A stretch of 64,000 nt of DNA from Tenacibaculum sp. 190524A02b (GCF_964036645.1 NZ_OZ038525.1:2502501-2566500); one strand, 5' to 3'. Numbered from the stretch's first letter, positions 1 to 7,480 are shown. The notes: generated by a model from the letters alone, not told the origin. Numbers and translations are program-made.

Positions 1-654
1 TATTAAACCACTCAACTCTTTTCTGTATGAAGACCCTGTTTGGAAGTTTCTATTAATATTTAAATCTATTAAAGCCAACTTACTATCGGAAAAATTGGCA
101 TTTACACTATACTCAAATCCAATGTCTACTGGAGATTCACTGTTAAGTTTAACAACTTTTAATTCTGCGGTTATTTCTGTAGTAGAACGCCAAAAAGGTA
201 ATGAATTCATTTCTAATTCTAAACTGCGTGTACCACTAAGATCAAAAAAAGTATTGGCTCCTATTTCATTTCCGTAAAAAAAGCTACCATCATTCATTTT
301 AAAATAACCTCTTATTCTAAAGTTTCTATTTCTCTCTAACCAATCCAAATGCCCCACAACACTTTCAGGTTCTCCCAATGCTGGAACTGTATTTGAATCT
401 CCAACCTCAGGATCTGTATTAAATCCATATACAAAGCCACGTTCTATAACATTTGAATTAGGATCAGTATCTTCATAAGATCCTACAACTCTTAAGTATG
501 CAGTTCCATTTCTATTAATGAAAACTCCATTTATTCTATCTGTATTAAATTCTTTAGTATGTACTAATTTTAATTCTAAGTCTTGGTCATTTCTGCATCC
601 CACTAAAAACACAATGGTTATAAACAACGCTAATTGATTAATTGATTTTTTCAT
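1..654 (-). CDS. Lipoprotein with fibronectin-like fold, paralog 1 (C-terminus cut by window edge)
   Basis: The frame is open from an ATG at 654 to the window edge (218 codons seen), so the gene is truncated by the window and not broken. The start MKKSINQLALFITIVFLVGC is a lipoprotein signal with the lipobox cysteine at residue 20. The body matches the next two genes on this strand: it shares FINRNGT, DTDPNS, RGFVYG, RGYFKMNDGSFFYG and FWRSTTE. Those blocks suggest extracellular beta-sandwich repeats in which structured strands such as GFEYS recur. The function is unknown. A 34-bp promoter-like block at 694-727 is shared with paralog 3. The three genes probably arose by tandem duplication and sit outside the cytoplasmic membrane as lipoproteins. 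Confidence 0.85.
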   Translation of the reverse strand, partial: MKKSINQLALFITIVFLVGCRNDQDLELKLVHTKEFNTDRINGVFINRNGTAYLRVVGSYEDTDPNSNVIERGFVYGFNTDPEVGDSNTVPALGEPESVVGHLDWLERNRNFRIRGYFKMNDGSFFYGNEIGANTFFDLSGTRSLELEMNSLPFWRSTTEITAELKVVKLNSESPVDIGFEYSVNANFSDSKLALIDLNINRNFQTGSSYRKELSGLI

Positions 655-693
655 GTTGATTAGTTTTGGTTGATAAAAGAAGTAAAACTTCCT

Positions 694-727
694 TAGTATA
701 AGACGTAAAAAACTTTATATACCCTAT
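694..727 (-). promoter_or_regulatory. 34-bp conserved promoter block of lipoprotein paralog 1
   Basis: Read on the minus strand, it runs from ATAGGGTA through TACGT to TTATA-n-TA. The same 34-bp arrangement lies before paralog 3 (2605-2638). Each block ends about 39-40 bases before its ATG. The TACG-TTATA part probably includes the promoter; ATAGGGTA may be a regulator site (inference). Confidence 0.5.
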
Positions 728-820
728 CAATTTTACTAATTATTTAACAATCATAAAAGTAAACTAACATTTAACTTCAATATTGTTATATTATAAAAGA
801 TTTATTATAGAAGCTTAACA

Positions 821-1567
821 TTAATTTGTGCTCAGTTCAGCAGTACTAACTCCTCCGTGAGTAATGGTACCATCTGCATATTTTGCATACGGCCTAAAAT
901 AATATTTGGTAACTGGTGTAAGTCCGCTTAATACTTTTTGATAAAATGTAACACGAAAATTTTGATTCATATCTAAATCAACAATAGATATTATACTATC
1001 AGAAAAATCATCTTTCAAGCTATACTCAAACCCTAATTCTACAGGAGATTCTTGTGTTAGCTCTGTAACATCCAACTGCGGTGTCATTTCAGTAGTAGAA
1101 CGCCAAAATGGATCTGGTTTCATGGTCATTTTCAAAGTACGGGTAGTACTGAAATCAACCTCTGTACTTGCCTGAATTTCGTTACCGTAAAAAAAGCTCC
1201 CATCATTCATTTTAAAATACCCTCTTATATAATATGTTTTTCCTTTTTCTAAACTTCTTAAATTCCCTGTTACATTATCTTGCGGACCAATGGCTATTTC
1301 AGTATTTGAATCTCCTACTGTTGGTTCTGAATTTAAGCCAAACACAAATCCACGTTCAGTAACTTTAGAATCTGGATCTGTATCTTTAAAAGATCCAGAA
1401 ACAGTTAAATAAACTGTACCGTTTCTGTTTATAAAAGTACTTTCTGCCTCTTTAGTTAGAAACTCTTTAGTATGTACAATTTGAAAATCATTATTTGTAT
1501 CATTAGAGCAACTTACTATAGTTATAATAGTAAACAATAATGCTAATTGGTTAATTATTTTTTTCAT
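821..1567 (-). CDS. Lipoprotein with fibronectin-like fold, paralog 2
   Basis: This 248-residue protein has a lipoprotein signal (MKKIINQLALLFTIITIVSC, Cys20). It is closely related to the genes on either side, sharing FINRNGTVYLTV, KDTDPDS, RGFVFG, RGYFKMNDGSFFYG, FWRSTTEMTP, GFEYS and YYFRPYAKYADGT. The alternating strand pattern with YY(I/V)RGYF and YYFRPYAKY suggests two immunoglobulin- or fibronectin-like domains. There is no catalytic motif. It is probably surface or periplasmic and membrane-anchored by lipid; its role is unknown. It lies 167 bases from paralog 1 and 244 from paralog 3, so each gene probably has its own promoter. Unlike paralogs 1 and 3, it lacks the ATAGGGTA block, although the upstream stretch GTAAATTTGATAG resembles that of paralog 1. 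Confidence 0.85.
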   Translation of the reverse strand: MKKIINQLALLFTIITIVSCSNDTNNDFQIVHTKEFLTKEAESTFINRNGTVYLTVSGSFKDTDPDSKVTERGFVFGLNSEPTVGDSNTEIAIGPQDNVTGNLRSLEKGKTYYIRGYFKMNDGSFFYGNEIQASTEVDFSTTRTLKMTMKPDPFWRSTTEMTPQLDVTELTQESPVELGFEYSLKDDFSDSIISIVDLDMNQNFRVTFYQKVLSGLTPVTKYYFRPYAKYADGTITHGGVSTAELSTN

Positions 1568-1756
1568 TTTTTTAGTTTTTGTTTATAATTAACTACCTAA
1601 AAAATATTCTTTAGTAATGTTAATAAATTTTGCTACTGTTTTTATACCTAAACTGCTGTTGCATACTATTAATTAATAGTATAGCACTTTTTAGTTTTCT
1701 ATCAAATTTACTAATTAAGTAACAATTTAAAAAAACAAGTATTTATAAACTAAAAA

Positions 1757-1780
1757 TCCACAACTATAATAAGTTGTGGA
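1757..1780 (-). terminator. Hairpin terminator after lipoprotein paralog 3
   Basis: Nine-base inverted arms TCCACAACT / AGTTGTGGA lie 31 bases past the stop of the minus-strand gene and are followed on that strand by a T-rich run. Confidence 0.6.
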
Positions 1781-1810
1781 ATGAAACTAATTTTAAGAAT
1801 AAATGCGTTA

Positions 1811-2566
1811 TTAATTTGTACTTAATTCTGCTGTACTTGTACCTCCTTGCGAAATGGTACCATCTGCATACTTAGCATACGGCCTAAAGTAATATTTGGT
1901 TGCAGGTGTTAAGTTATTAAGCACGTCTGAATACTTTCTTACTTTTACATTTCCTATATCCAATCCATTAATACCTCTAACTAACCATATTTTACTATCA
2001 GAAAAATCGGCATTTAGGCTGTATTCAAACCCTAATTCAGTTGGTGACTCTTTACTAATTTCTGTTACTTTTAATTCTGGAGTCATTTCAGTTGTTGAAC
2101 GCCAAAAAGGTTCTGGCTCCATAACCATTACTAAGGTACGTGTAGTACTTGCATTTACATCTGTGCTTGCTTGGATTTCTTCTCCGTACAAAAAACTTCC
2201 ATTACTCATTTTAAAATACCCTCTTACATAATAAAGTTTTCCTTTCTCTAAATTTTTTAAAACGCTTACAACATTACTATCTGCAGAGCCACCAGCTAAA
2301 GCTGTGTTATTAGCTCCTACTTCTGGTTTAGGGGCTAATCCGTAAACAAATCCTTTTTCTGATACCGTAGAATTTGGGTCGGTATCTTTATAAGCACCTG
2401 TTACGGTTAAATCTACAGTACCATCTCTATTAATAAAAAAATCGGTTACTTCTTTGGTTGTAAAACTTCTTTCATAATTAATTACTGCTGTTCCTTCATT
2501 ATTAGAACAACTAACCGCCATTAGAGTAATTGTTAATACTACTATTTTACTAAATAAATTTCTCAT
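1811..2566 (-). CDS. Lipoprotein with fibronectin-like fold, paralog 3
   Basis: This 251-residue protein has a lipoprotein signal (MRNLFSKIVVLTITLMAVSC, Cys20). It carries the same conserved blocks as paralogs 1 and 2 (FINRDGTVDLTV, KDTDPNS, KGFVYG, RGYFKMSNGSFLYG, FWRSTTEMTP, YYFRPYAKYADGT) and the same end, AELSTN. It is the most distant from the edge-truncated copy in signal-peptide sequence. No enzyme motif is visible. A 34-bp promoter-like block at 2605-2638 is nearly the same as that of paralog 1. A surface-exposed variable lipoprotein family is a reasonable guess, but the function is not known. Confidence 0.85.
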   Translation of the reverse strand: MRNLFSKIVVLTITLMAVSCSNNEGTAVINYERSFTTKEVTDFFINRDGTVDLTVTGAYKDTDPNSTVSEKGFVYGLAPKPEVGANNTALAGGSADSNVVSVLKNLEKGKLYYVRGYFKMSNGSFLYGEEIQASTDVNASTTRTLVMVMEPEPFWRSTTEMTPELKVTEISKESPTELGFEYSLNADFSDSKIWLVRGINGLDIGNVKVRKYSDVLNNLTPATKYYFRPYAKYADGTISQGGTSTAELSTN

Positions 2567-2604
2567 GTTTTCTTTGTTTATATTTTCGGTTTAATTTTTA
2601 TCTC

Positions 2605-2638
2605 TACTATAAAACGTATGAGAATTTAAGTACCCTAT
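2605..2638 (-). promoter_or_regulatory. 34-bp conserved promoter block of lipoprotein paralog 3
   Basis: The minus strand reads ATAGGGTA, then TAAA, TACGT and TTATA-n-TA, with spacing identical to 694-727. It ends 39 bases before the ATG at 2566. Confidence 0.5.
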
Positions 2639-2690
2639 TTTTTTTTTGAAAAAAGTTTACATGATTTATTTTATATGGCTTATAAAAACA

Positions 2691-2720
2691 AAAAACCACA
2701 ACTTTTCAGTTGTAGTTTTT
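2691..2720 (-). terminator. Hairpin with A/T flanks (copy 1 of a repeated terminator)
   Basis: The stem is AAAAACCACAACT / AGTTGTAGTTTTT, and the same 30 bases occur at 6109-6138. It overlaps the stop of the short lipoprotein ORF at 2706. Its A and T tails would allow termination on either strand. Confidence 0.6.
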
Positions 2721-2804
2721 CAAATTTAAATCTTCTTGATTACAAGCCGTAATTAAAAAGAAACTGCACAGTAATAGTAAACTGTGCTTACGTATTGTTT
2801 TCAT
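2706..2804 (-). CDS. Very small predicted lipoprotein (32 aa)
   Basis: ATG at 2804 opens a 32-codon frame: basic start MKTIRKHS, a hydrophobic core (LLLLCSFFLITAC) with a lipobox-type cysteine at 21, then only eleven residues (NQEDLNLKNYN). The stop lies inside a terminator hairpin, so transcription and translation end together, which favours a real gene. It is either a tiny lipoprotein or the surviving start of a decayed one. A lysis-type or entericidin-like lipopeptide would have this size, but no homology is recognised. Confidence 0.5.
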   Translation of the reverse strand: MKTIRKHSLLLLCSFFLITACNQEDLNLKNYN

Positions 2805-3098
2805 TCTCTGATAATTTTAAATAGTTTTTTACAAATTTTAATAACGAAAACACTCAAAATTATAAGTAAAAAAATATTAAAAATTTTCCAAAAGCTTATG
2901 ATAGTCATGATAATAAAATTTAGTTAGTTTACTCAAATGTAATGTATTATTACTTATTAAAAGAGATAATTTTATGTGTTTTTTAGTGGTTTTTCTTATT
3001 TAGGATGAAGTCTTTTTTCTATAACTTACATCTGGGGAGTTTTGCTGGTTTCATAAATTGTATTTAATTAAAATATTTATTATCTATTAGCATATAGC

Positions 3099-3161
3099 CA
3101 ACTAAAAGGTGTGCCACTAATACTATTACTGTGCTAACCAAACACAAACACACCTTAGTTG
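3099..3161. repeat. Inverted repeat with 13-15 bp arms
   Basis: CAACTAAAAGGTGTG (3099-3113) faces CACACCTTAGTTG (3149-3161); the arms pair apart from a two-base bulge. The loop is 35 bases. The surrounding stretch 2810-3230 has no other gene-like frame. It could be a terminator, an RNA structure or a remnant of a mobile end. Confidence 0.4.
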
Positions 3162-3233
3162 ACTTTACAAGGAGAAAAAGTGGTAAGTACCCTGTTATAA
3201 GTACCCTTCTAAAAACTTATAAAAAGTACTTAC

Positions 3234-3407
3234 CTAGTTAGGAAATATAAAAAAAGGTGCAGTTCCTTGTTTTTGTATTTCATGTCCTTCACTCAATGCT
3301 TGGGTTATTTCATTAGCCAATAAACTATTATGTATATCTTCTTTATAAATAGTTGCGTATGCTTCTACAATGGTTAATAATCTTTGATGATTTTGTAATA
3401 CATTCAT
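3234..3407 (-). CDS. Small ORF of unknown function (57 aa)
   Basis: The frame MNVLQNHQRLLTIVEAYATI... ends in APFFIFPN. It is predicted mostly helical and soluble, with no signal peptide. It is transcribed divergently from the HTH gene at 3593, which is often the arrangement of a regulator and its small target. Two direct copies of TAAGTACCC lie just beyond its stop (3184-3206). No family is recognised; codon use resembles the neighbours. A chance frame is possible. Confidence 0.4.
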   Translation of the reverse strand: MNVLQNHQRLLTIVEAYATIYKEDIHNSLLANEITQALSEGHEIQKQGTAPFFIFPN

Positions 3408-3592
3408 CTTTTTAATGTTTAGTTATTGATTTTTTGGTGTTATTAATTTTTAAACATAATAAGCCTTGGTAAGCCAGTGTATTGTACTGCCAATAGGTAA
3501 TATTTACATATATTTGTTATGGTATGATACAAATATAGGACATTTTTAGACACAAAGCGTACTTTTTACACTTTTTTTTACTTTTTATTTCT

Positions 3593-3964
3593 ATGGTGAA
3601 AGATAAATTTAGAAACTTACTTGATGAACTTGGCGTTACTCCTGAAGAGTTTGGGGTAAAAATTGGGGTTGGTAAAAGTGGCATTTATAAGATATTAAGA
3701 GGCGACACCAAAAAAATTAGCGACAAGCTTTCTAAAAAAATAAGTGAAGTTTATCCGCAATATAGCTATGAGCATATTAAGAGTTTTAACTATACCACTA
3801 CTGCTGCTATTGCTATTGATAATGAAGGAACTATTGAGGTACAAAAAATTGTAGACATTGTTATTGCCAATTATGATAGTTTTACTAAAAATTCTGATTT
3901 TAAGGATTTACTAGACAGGCATGCCTTAAATGCTATGAAAGATTATTTAGCTCAAAAGAAATAA
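3593..3964 (+). CDS. Small helix-turn-helix DNA-binding protein
   Basis: In this 123-residue protein, residues 5-50 form an HTH of the XRE type: LLDELGVTPEEFGVKIGVGKSGIYKILRG gives helices 2 and 3, followed by a conserved-looking TKKISDKLSKKISEVYPQYS. The C-terminal 60 residues are a different small domain ending in a helix (FKDLLDRHALNAMKDYLAQKK). Such proteins are common phage-type or accessory-region regulators in Bacteroidota. It is alone on this strand. The start is supported by an A/T-rich leader and the HTH beginning right after it. Its target is unknown; the divergent small ORF at 3234-3407 is a candidate. Confidence 0.75.
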   Translation: MVKDKFRNLLDELGVTPEEFGVKIGVGKSGIYKILRGDTKKISDKLSKKISEVYPQYSYEHIKSFNYTTTAAIAIDNEGTIEVQKIVDIVIANYDSFTKNSDFKDLLDRHALNAMKDYLAQKK

Positions 3965-3965
3965 G

Positions 3966-4180
3966 GTGGCTATTGGCTCTTGGCTCTTGGCTTAAGTAAG
4001 TTTTTAATTTTTAGTGTTTAGTTTTTAGTCAACTCACTCATAAATCTGAACTCATAGCTCTGAACTCATAACTTCTTGGCTGTTGGCTGTTGGCTGTTGA
4101 CTGTTGACTGTTGACTGTTGGCTGTTGGCTGTTGGCTTAAGTAAGTTTTTAATTTTTAGTGTTTAGTTTTAAATCAAACT
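3966..4180. repeat. Heptamer tandem repeats with a conserved tail (two adjacent units)
   Basis: Two units lie head to tail. The first is a short CTTGGCT run followed by AAGTAAGTTTTTAATTTTTA and then strings of CTCATAACT / CTGAACTCATA. The second (4076-4180) holds about eight copies of TGTTGGC or TGTTGAC followed by the same AAGTAAGTTTTT tail. A third unit with a different heptamer (AGAAGGC) lies at 5625-5800. These are noncoding. Slippage probably varies the copy number. Confidence 0.75.
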
Positions 4181-4197
4181 AATAATTCAAAATTTAT

Positions 4198-4349
4198 TGT
4201 CATTCTGAGCAGAGTTTACGGAGCGAAAGAATCTTTCTTTTATATAGCAGATTGCCACAAAAAATTCCATTAAATTCCATTTTTTTCGCAATGACATCCT
4301 TTATTTACAAAGGTTATCAAGATAAAGTTACATAGAAACTCACGTTAAT
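4198..4349. repeat. Dispersed palindromic element, partial copy A
   Basis: It starts GTCATTCTGAG and continues through GATTGCCACAAAAA to TTCGCAATGAC, then the right terminal repeat ACTCACGTTAAT. It matches the inner core and right end of the element at 5806-6013, but the left terminal repeat is missing. The right end touches the stop codon of the small gene ending at 4349. Confidence 0.65.
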
Positions 4350-4552
4350 TACGGTAAGTCTAAGTGTTTTTTTAGATGGTCTATTTCTTCTTTAATTTTT
4401 TTCTTTTCTCTATTCAACGCCTCTTTGTCCATACGTTGGTATAGCGTTTCTAATTTTTCTAACAAGCCTCTAGCTTCCTTTTTTCCTTTGTTGGTAAGCA
4501 GTTTAGAAACCGCTATCATTTGTTTATAATCTTTTTCTTTATCCTTGCTCAT
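4349..4552 (-). CDS. Small charged coiled-coil protein (67 aa), last gene of a three-gene operon
   Basis: MSKDKEKDYKQMIAVSK... is almost wholly charged helix (KKEARGLLEKLETLYQ, LNREKKKIKEEIDHLKKHL), with no signal or membrane segment. Its ATG at 4552 overlaps the end of the preceding membrane-protein gene by 14 bases, so translation is probably coupled. It is likely cytoplasmic and may bind the charged tails of the membrane protein (inference). No family is recognised. Confidence 0.65.
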   Translation of the reverse strand: MSKDKEKDYKQMIAVSKLLTNKGKKEARGLLEKLETLYQRMDKEALNREKKKIKEEIDHLKKHLDLP

Positions 4553-5243
4553 TATCTAGCGCATTTTTTACCAACTCTAAACTCTTTTTATTGTAGTAGT
4601 TTTGTTTTTCTTCTTTTATTAAAGCTTGTTCTTTGGTATCTACTAAAATAAAATCAAACAAATTTCTAATGGTTAGCTGTAGTTTATGTACTTGTGTAAA
4701 CTTGTATTTAGCCATTAAATACACCGCACTGCATACTAATAAACCTGTTAATACTGCCATTATATAATAGCTTATTTTATTTACATCTTGAAAAGGTTGA
4801 AAAATCCAATACAAATAAAAACAGGCTATAATTATTAATGTGCCATGCAATACTATAATGCCCTTGTTTTGCTTTTCTTCTACATAACTTCTAAACAAAT
4901 TAAATAAAGCATAAATAAAAAGACCCAATACCCAACCTAATTCTCCTAAAAATTGTTGGAAGCTTCTAAAGCCCAAAAACTTTTCTTTTTTCCTTACCTC
5001 CAAATACTCTAGCCATGCTTCATTAGTGGCTTTTTTTTCTTTTAAATACAATTTATAAACCTCTGTATCTTTGGCAGCTTCTTTTACTTTGCTTAAAGCT
5101 AAAGTCCTTGCTTTTTTCCTCTCTAAATGATTTGCTTTTGCTTCTTGATAAGCTTTTGTTTTATCTGGAGCAAATTCAAATGCAAAAAAAGCGGTAGCGC
5201 AAACTACCGCAAGAATATAGGGTACAATCTGTTTACTCTTCAT
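4539..5243 (-). CDS. Membrane protein of unknown function, middle gene of a three-gene operon
   Basis: This 234-residue protein starts at ATG 5243 (MKSKQIVPYILAVV); a longer frame exists to 5330, but it would run through most of the upstream lipoprotein gene and code for low-quality sequence. One N-terminal hydrophobic segment (residues 5-22) is followed by a long charged helical stretch (about 25-90), then three more membrane segments (about 100-117, 128-145 and 155-180) and a basic/acidic C-terminal tail. It overlaps the upstream lipoprotein stop by 11 bases and the downstream gene by 14. No family is recognised. Confidence 0.7.
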   Translation of the reverse strand: MKSKQIVPYILAVVCATAFFAFEFAPDKTKAYQEAKANHLERKKARTLALSKVKEAAKDTEVYKLYLKEKKATNEAWLEYLEVRKKEKFLGFRSFQQFLGELGWVLGLFIYALFNLFRSYVEEKQNKGIIVLHGTLIIIACFYLYWIFQPFQDVNKISYYIMAVLTGLLVCSAVYLMAKYKFTQVHKLQLTIRNLFDFILVDTKEQALIKEEKQNYYNKKSLELVKNALDNEQG

Positions 5244-5412
5244 CATTACTTGGATCATCATAGTCATCTGATGAATTTGGGTTGATGCTGTTTTCTTTGT
5301 CGATGAGCTGTATTCTTTTTTGTTCTTCAAGGTCTTGTATGGTATTGTCTGTACAACTACCTAATACCATTATACTTACCAATGCACCTATAATAACTGC
5401 TACTTTTTTCAT
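5233..5412 (-). CDS. Small lipoprotein (59 aa), first gene of a three-gene operon
   Basis: ATG at 5412 gives MKKVAVIIGALVSIMVLGSC, a clear lipoprotein signal with Cys20. A short acidic, Asn/Ser-rich mature part follows (TDNTIQDLEEQ..., ending SSDDYDDPSNDEE). The overlap with the next ATG (GATGAAGAGTAA carries both the stop and the next start region) marks an operon. Its role is unknown; it may recruit or report envelope state to the membrane protein encoded next. Confidence 0.7.
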   Translation of the reverse strand: MKKVAVIIGALVSIMVLGSCTDNTIQDLEEQKRIQLIDKENSINPNSSDDYDDPSNDEE

Positions 5413-5624
5413 GTTTGCTTAGTTTAAAAATTAATAACTAAGTAAATATACAGTTAATTTACAGGGGCTTTTGTACTGGTTTATTTTGATTTTTAGTTAG
5501 TTGCTGTTTTTTAATAGCTTCAAACTTACAGGGTTTTTACTTGATTTACAATACTCAATAGCCCTGAAATTTTTCTAAGGGTTTTCCCTTAATTCATACT
5601 ATTAGTTGGTTTGAGGTAAGAGGT

Positions 5625-5800
5625 AAAAGGTAGAAGGTAGAAGGCAGAAGGCAGAAGGCAGAAGGCAGAAGGCAGAAGGCAGAAGGCAGAAGGCTAAAGC
5701 TAGTTTTTAATTTTTAGTGTTTAATTAATTCACTCATAACTCCATAACTCTGAACTCATAACTCATAACTCCATACCCCATCTCAATACTCAATACTCAG
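5625..5800. repeat. AGAAGGC/T heptamer array with conserved tail
   Basis: About nine copies of AGAAGG(T/C) (5629-5693) are followed by GCTAGTTTTTAATTTTTAGT and repeated CTCATAACT and CAATACT words. The tail is the same as at 3966-4180 although the heptamer differs. The CTCATAACT/CAATACT string resumes after the 208-bp element at 6013-6095. Confidence 0.7.
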
Positions 5801-5805
5801 TACTA

Positions 5806-6013
5806 ATTAACGTGAACTCGATATAACAGATAGTATATTTACCTGAATATCAACATAATTTGTCATTACGATTGGCGAAATGAAATGAAGCTAAGAAGTA
5901 ATCTTTCCCTATGCTAACTAAAGACTGCCACAAAAACTCCATTGCATTACGTTTTTTCGCAGTGACAACAGAGGTTTATTAAACTTATAACATAAAGTTA
6001 AACTCACGTTAAT
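5806..6013. mobile_element. 208-bp element with terminal inverted repeats (MITE-like), copy B
   Basis: The ends are ATTAACGTGA and TCACGTTAAT, with a second inner inverted pair GTCATTACG / CGCAGTGAC, so the whole element can fold. It carries no ORF. It lies between two arrays of the same CTCATAACT/CAATACT words, as if it had inserted into one array. Copy C (25945-26144) is nearly identical internally and copy A (4198-4349) is partial. A non-autonomous mobile element or a REP-like repeat is the best fit. Confidence 0.65.
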
Positions 6014-6108
6014 TTAATAAATTCACTCATAACTCTGAACTCATAACTCATCTCAATACTCAATACTCAATACTAACTACTCAGTACTAATTATTACGTT
6101 TTAAAACA

Positions 6109-6138
6109 AAAAACCACAACTTTTCAGTTGTAGTTTTT
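6109..6138 (-). terminator. Hairpin terminator (copy 2)
   Basis: These are the same 30 bases as at 2691-2720, placed 36 bases past the stop of the minus-strand gene at 6175. Confidence 0.65.
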
Positions 6139-6174
6139 ACTATGCTATACCTTCAATATCTTTAATTCATAGCC

Positions 6175-6960
6175 TTAGGCTAGTGTATCATCAACATCTG
6201 TAGACACTGTATCTGTAGGGACTTCCGTATTAGGTTCCTCAGTGTCTGGCGTTTCAGATGTTGTATTGTATCTGTTTTCAATAGTTTGTTCATAAGCCGC
6301 AGCTAAACTTTCTATTTTTTCTAACAATAGTGTGTAAGCTGCGGTATTGGTTAGTGTTTTATGCGCTTTTATATGATCTACTAAATTATAATAGGCATTT
6401 ACTGCCTCTTTACGTAATTCTGGGAAATTAGCTAATGGATTTTCTACAGATTCGTCTAAACGTTCTAAATACTTTGTATTAAACAAGGTATTACTTTCTT
6501 TTAACTCATTAAACCAATTAGTTAAATGTAAAGTAGTCACTGCTTCTGTTAGCACTGTTTCTTTTTCTATGTCTTTTACTATAGTATTAAGAATGGCTGT
6601 TTCTTCATTATATTCTCTGCGGGCAATATTTGGACCGTGCTTATCTATTACTGTTAGTAACTTGTTAGCTGCCAATGACTCTGCCTCTGTAAAATAATGT
6701 GTATACCCTGTAACTACTGTTTTTAAGCCTCTAATAGCTTTATCTCTTCTATCATCAATAGCTTCTATTTCCTTAGTTATTACACTGCCTCTTGTTTGCT
6801 TGTACACGGCTTGCAAAGCGCTTAATTTAACGTTAAGCTCAGTTAGCGAGTCGGTAAGCAATAAAGTACTCACGTCTTCTTTATTTACAATAGCTATTAC
6901 TTGATCTAGGTATTGTATAATTTCTAGGTGTTTAAACCTGTAAAAAAATGATGAAATCAT
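6175..6960 (-). CDS. DUF6261-like helical protein
   Basis: This 261-residue, predicted soluble and largely helical protein starts MISSFFYRFKHLEIIQYLDQV. The pattern of an N-terminal LTELN...LSALQAVYKQTRGSVITKEIEAIDDRRDKAI block and a central LTNWFNELKESN motif matches what I know of the Bacteroidota DUF6261 family. The C-terminus is an acidic Thr/Pro-rich tail (SETPDTEEPNTEVPTD) that is probably disordered. DUF6261 proteins are often found in mobile or polymorphic regions, but their function is not established. The gene stands alone, with a terminator after it and 586 bases of repeat-bearing DNA before it. Confidence 0.6.
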   Translation of the reverse strand: MISSFFYRFKHLEIIQYLDQVIAIVNKEDVSTLLLTDSLTELNVKLSALQAVYKQTRGSVITKEIEAIDDRRDKAIRGLKTVVTGYTHYFTEAESLAANKLLTVIDKHGPNIARREYNEETAILNTIVKDIEKETVLTEAVTTLHLTNWFNELKESNTLFNTKYLERLDESVENPLANFPELRKEAVNAYYNLVDHIKAHKTLTNTAAYTLLLEKIESLAAAYEQTIENRYNTTSETPDTEEPNTEVPTDTVSTDVDDTLA

Positions 6961-7177
6961 AGTATTTTTAAATTTGGATTTACAATTTTTATTGAAAGCA
7001 ATTTACTTGCATAGCTGTCTCAAATATAATGCATTCTGTTTATTAAATAAGTAAGCTGTTGTTTTTTAACATCATTTTAATACATTAACTTTATTCTACT
7101 CCAAAGTCTTTGTATTTGATTCAATATAAAATAGTAGAGATTTGAATATTTAGCTTTCCTCCTCCTATTAGTACAAT

Positions 7178-7345
7178 ACAATTTCCAGAAAAATAAATTG
7201 TTTCCCGCACTGGTGCAACACAGCTTCCAGAAAAATAAATTGCTTCCCGCACTAGTGCAGCACAACTTCCAGAAAAATAAATCTCTTCCCGCACTAGTGC
7301 AGCACAGCTTCCAGAAAAATAAATTGCTTCCTGCACTAGTGCAGG
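7178..7345. repeat. Four perfect-register 42-bp direct repeats upstream of the restriction island
   Basis: The units at 7178, 7220, 7262 and 7304 are each 42 bp with no spacer. The consensus begins ACAGCTTCCAGAAAAATAAA and ends with the palindromic CGCACTAGTGCA; the last copy has a full TGCACTAGTGCA. Copies differ at only a few positions. Forty-two base pairs is about four turns of B-DNA, which would place all four palindromes on one face. The array lies 202 bp before the WYL gene. Frames read through it are repeat artefacts. Confidence 0.9.
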
Positions 7346-7480
7346 AAAAAGAAAAAAACAATATAAAACACTAAAAAACAACAAACTACACCTAAAATCG
7401 CATTTAAATAGTTGTTTACGATTAAAAAAATAGGTTTTTAACTTCTAATTTTTTTCAAATTCGATTCACAACAAACATAA

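Noticed and set aside
5244..5330. Longer start of the membrane protein gene at 5330
   Set aside because: The extra 29 residues overlap the upstream lipoprotein gene in another frame and precede a natural N-terminal membrane helix starting at ATG 5243.
7178..7345. A CRISPR array
   Set aside because: The repeats abut with no spacers and no cas gene is present; it is a plain tandem repeat.
7077..7384. Two overlapping minus-strand frames of 87 and 94 codons with repeated FFWKLCCTSAG / IYFSGSCAAL words
   Set aside because: They are produced by the 42-bp direct repeats (period divisible by three keeps frames open) and have no gene-like start or context.
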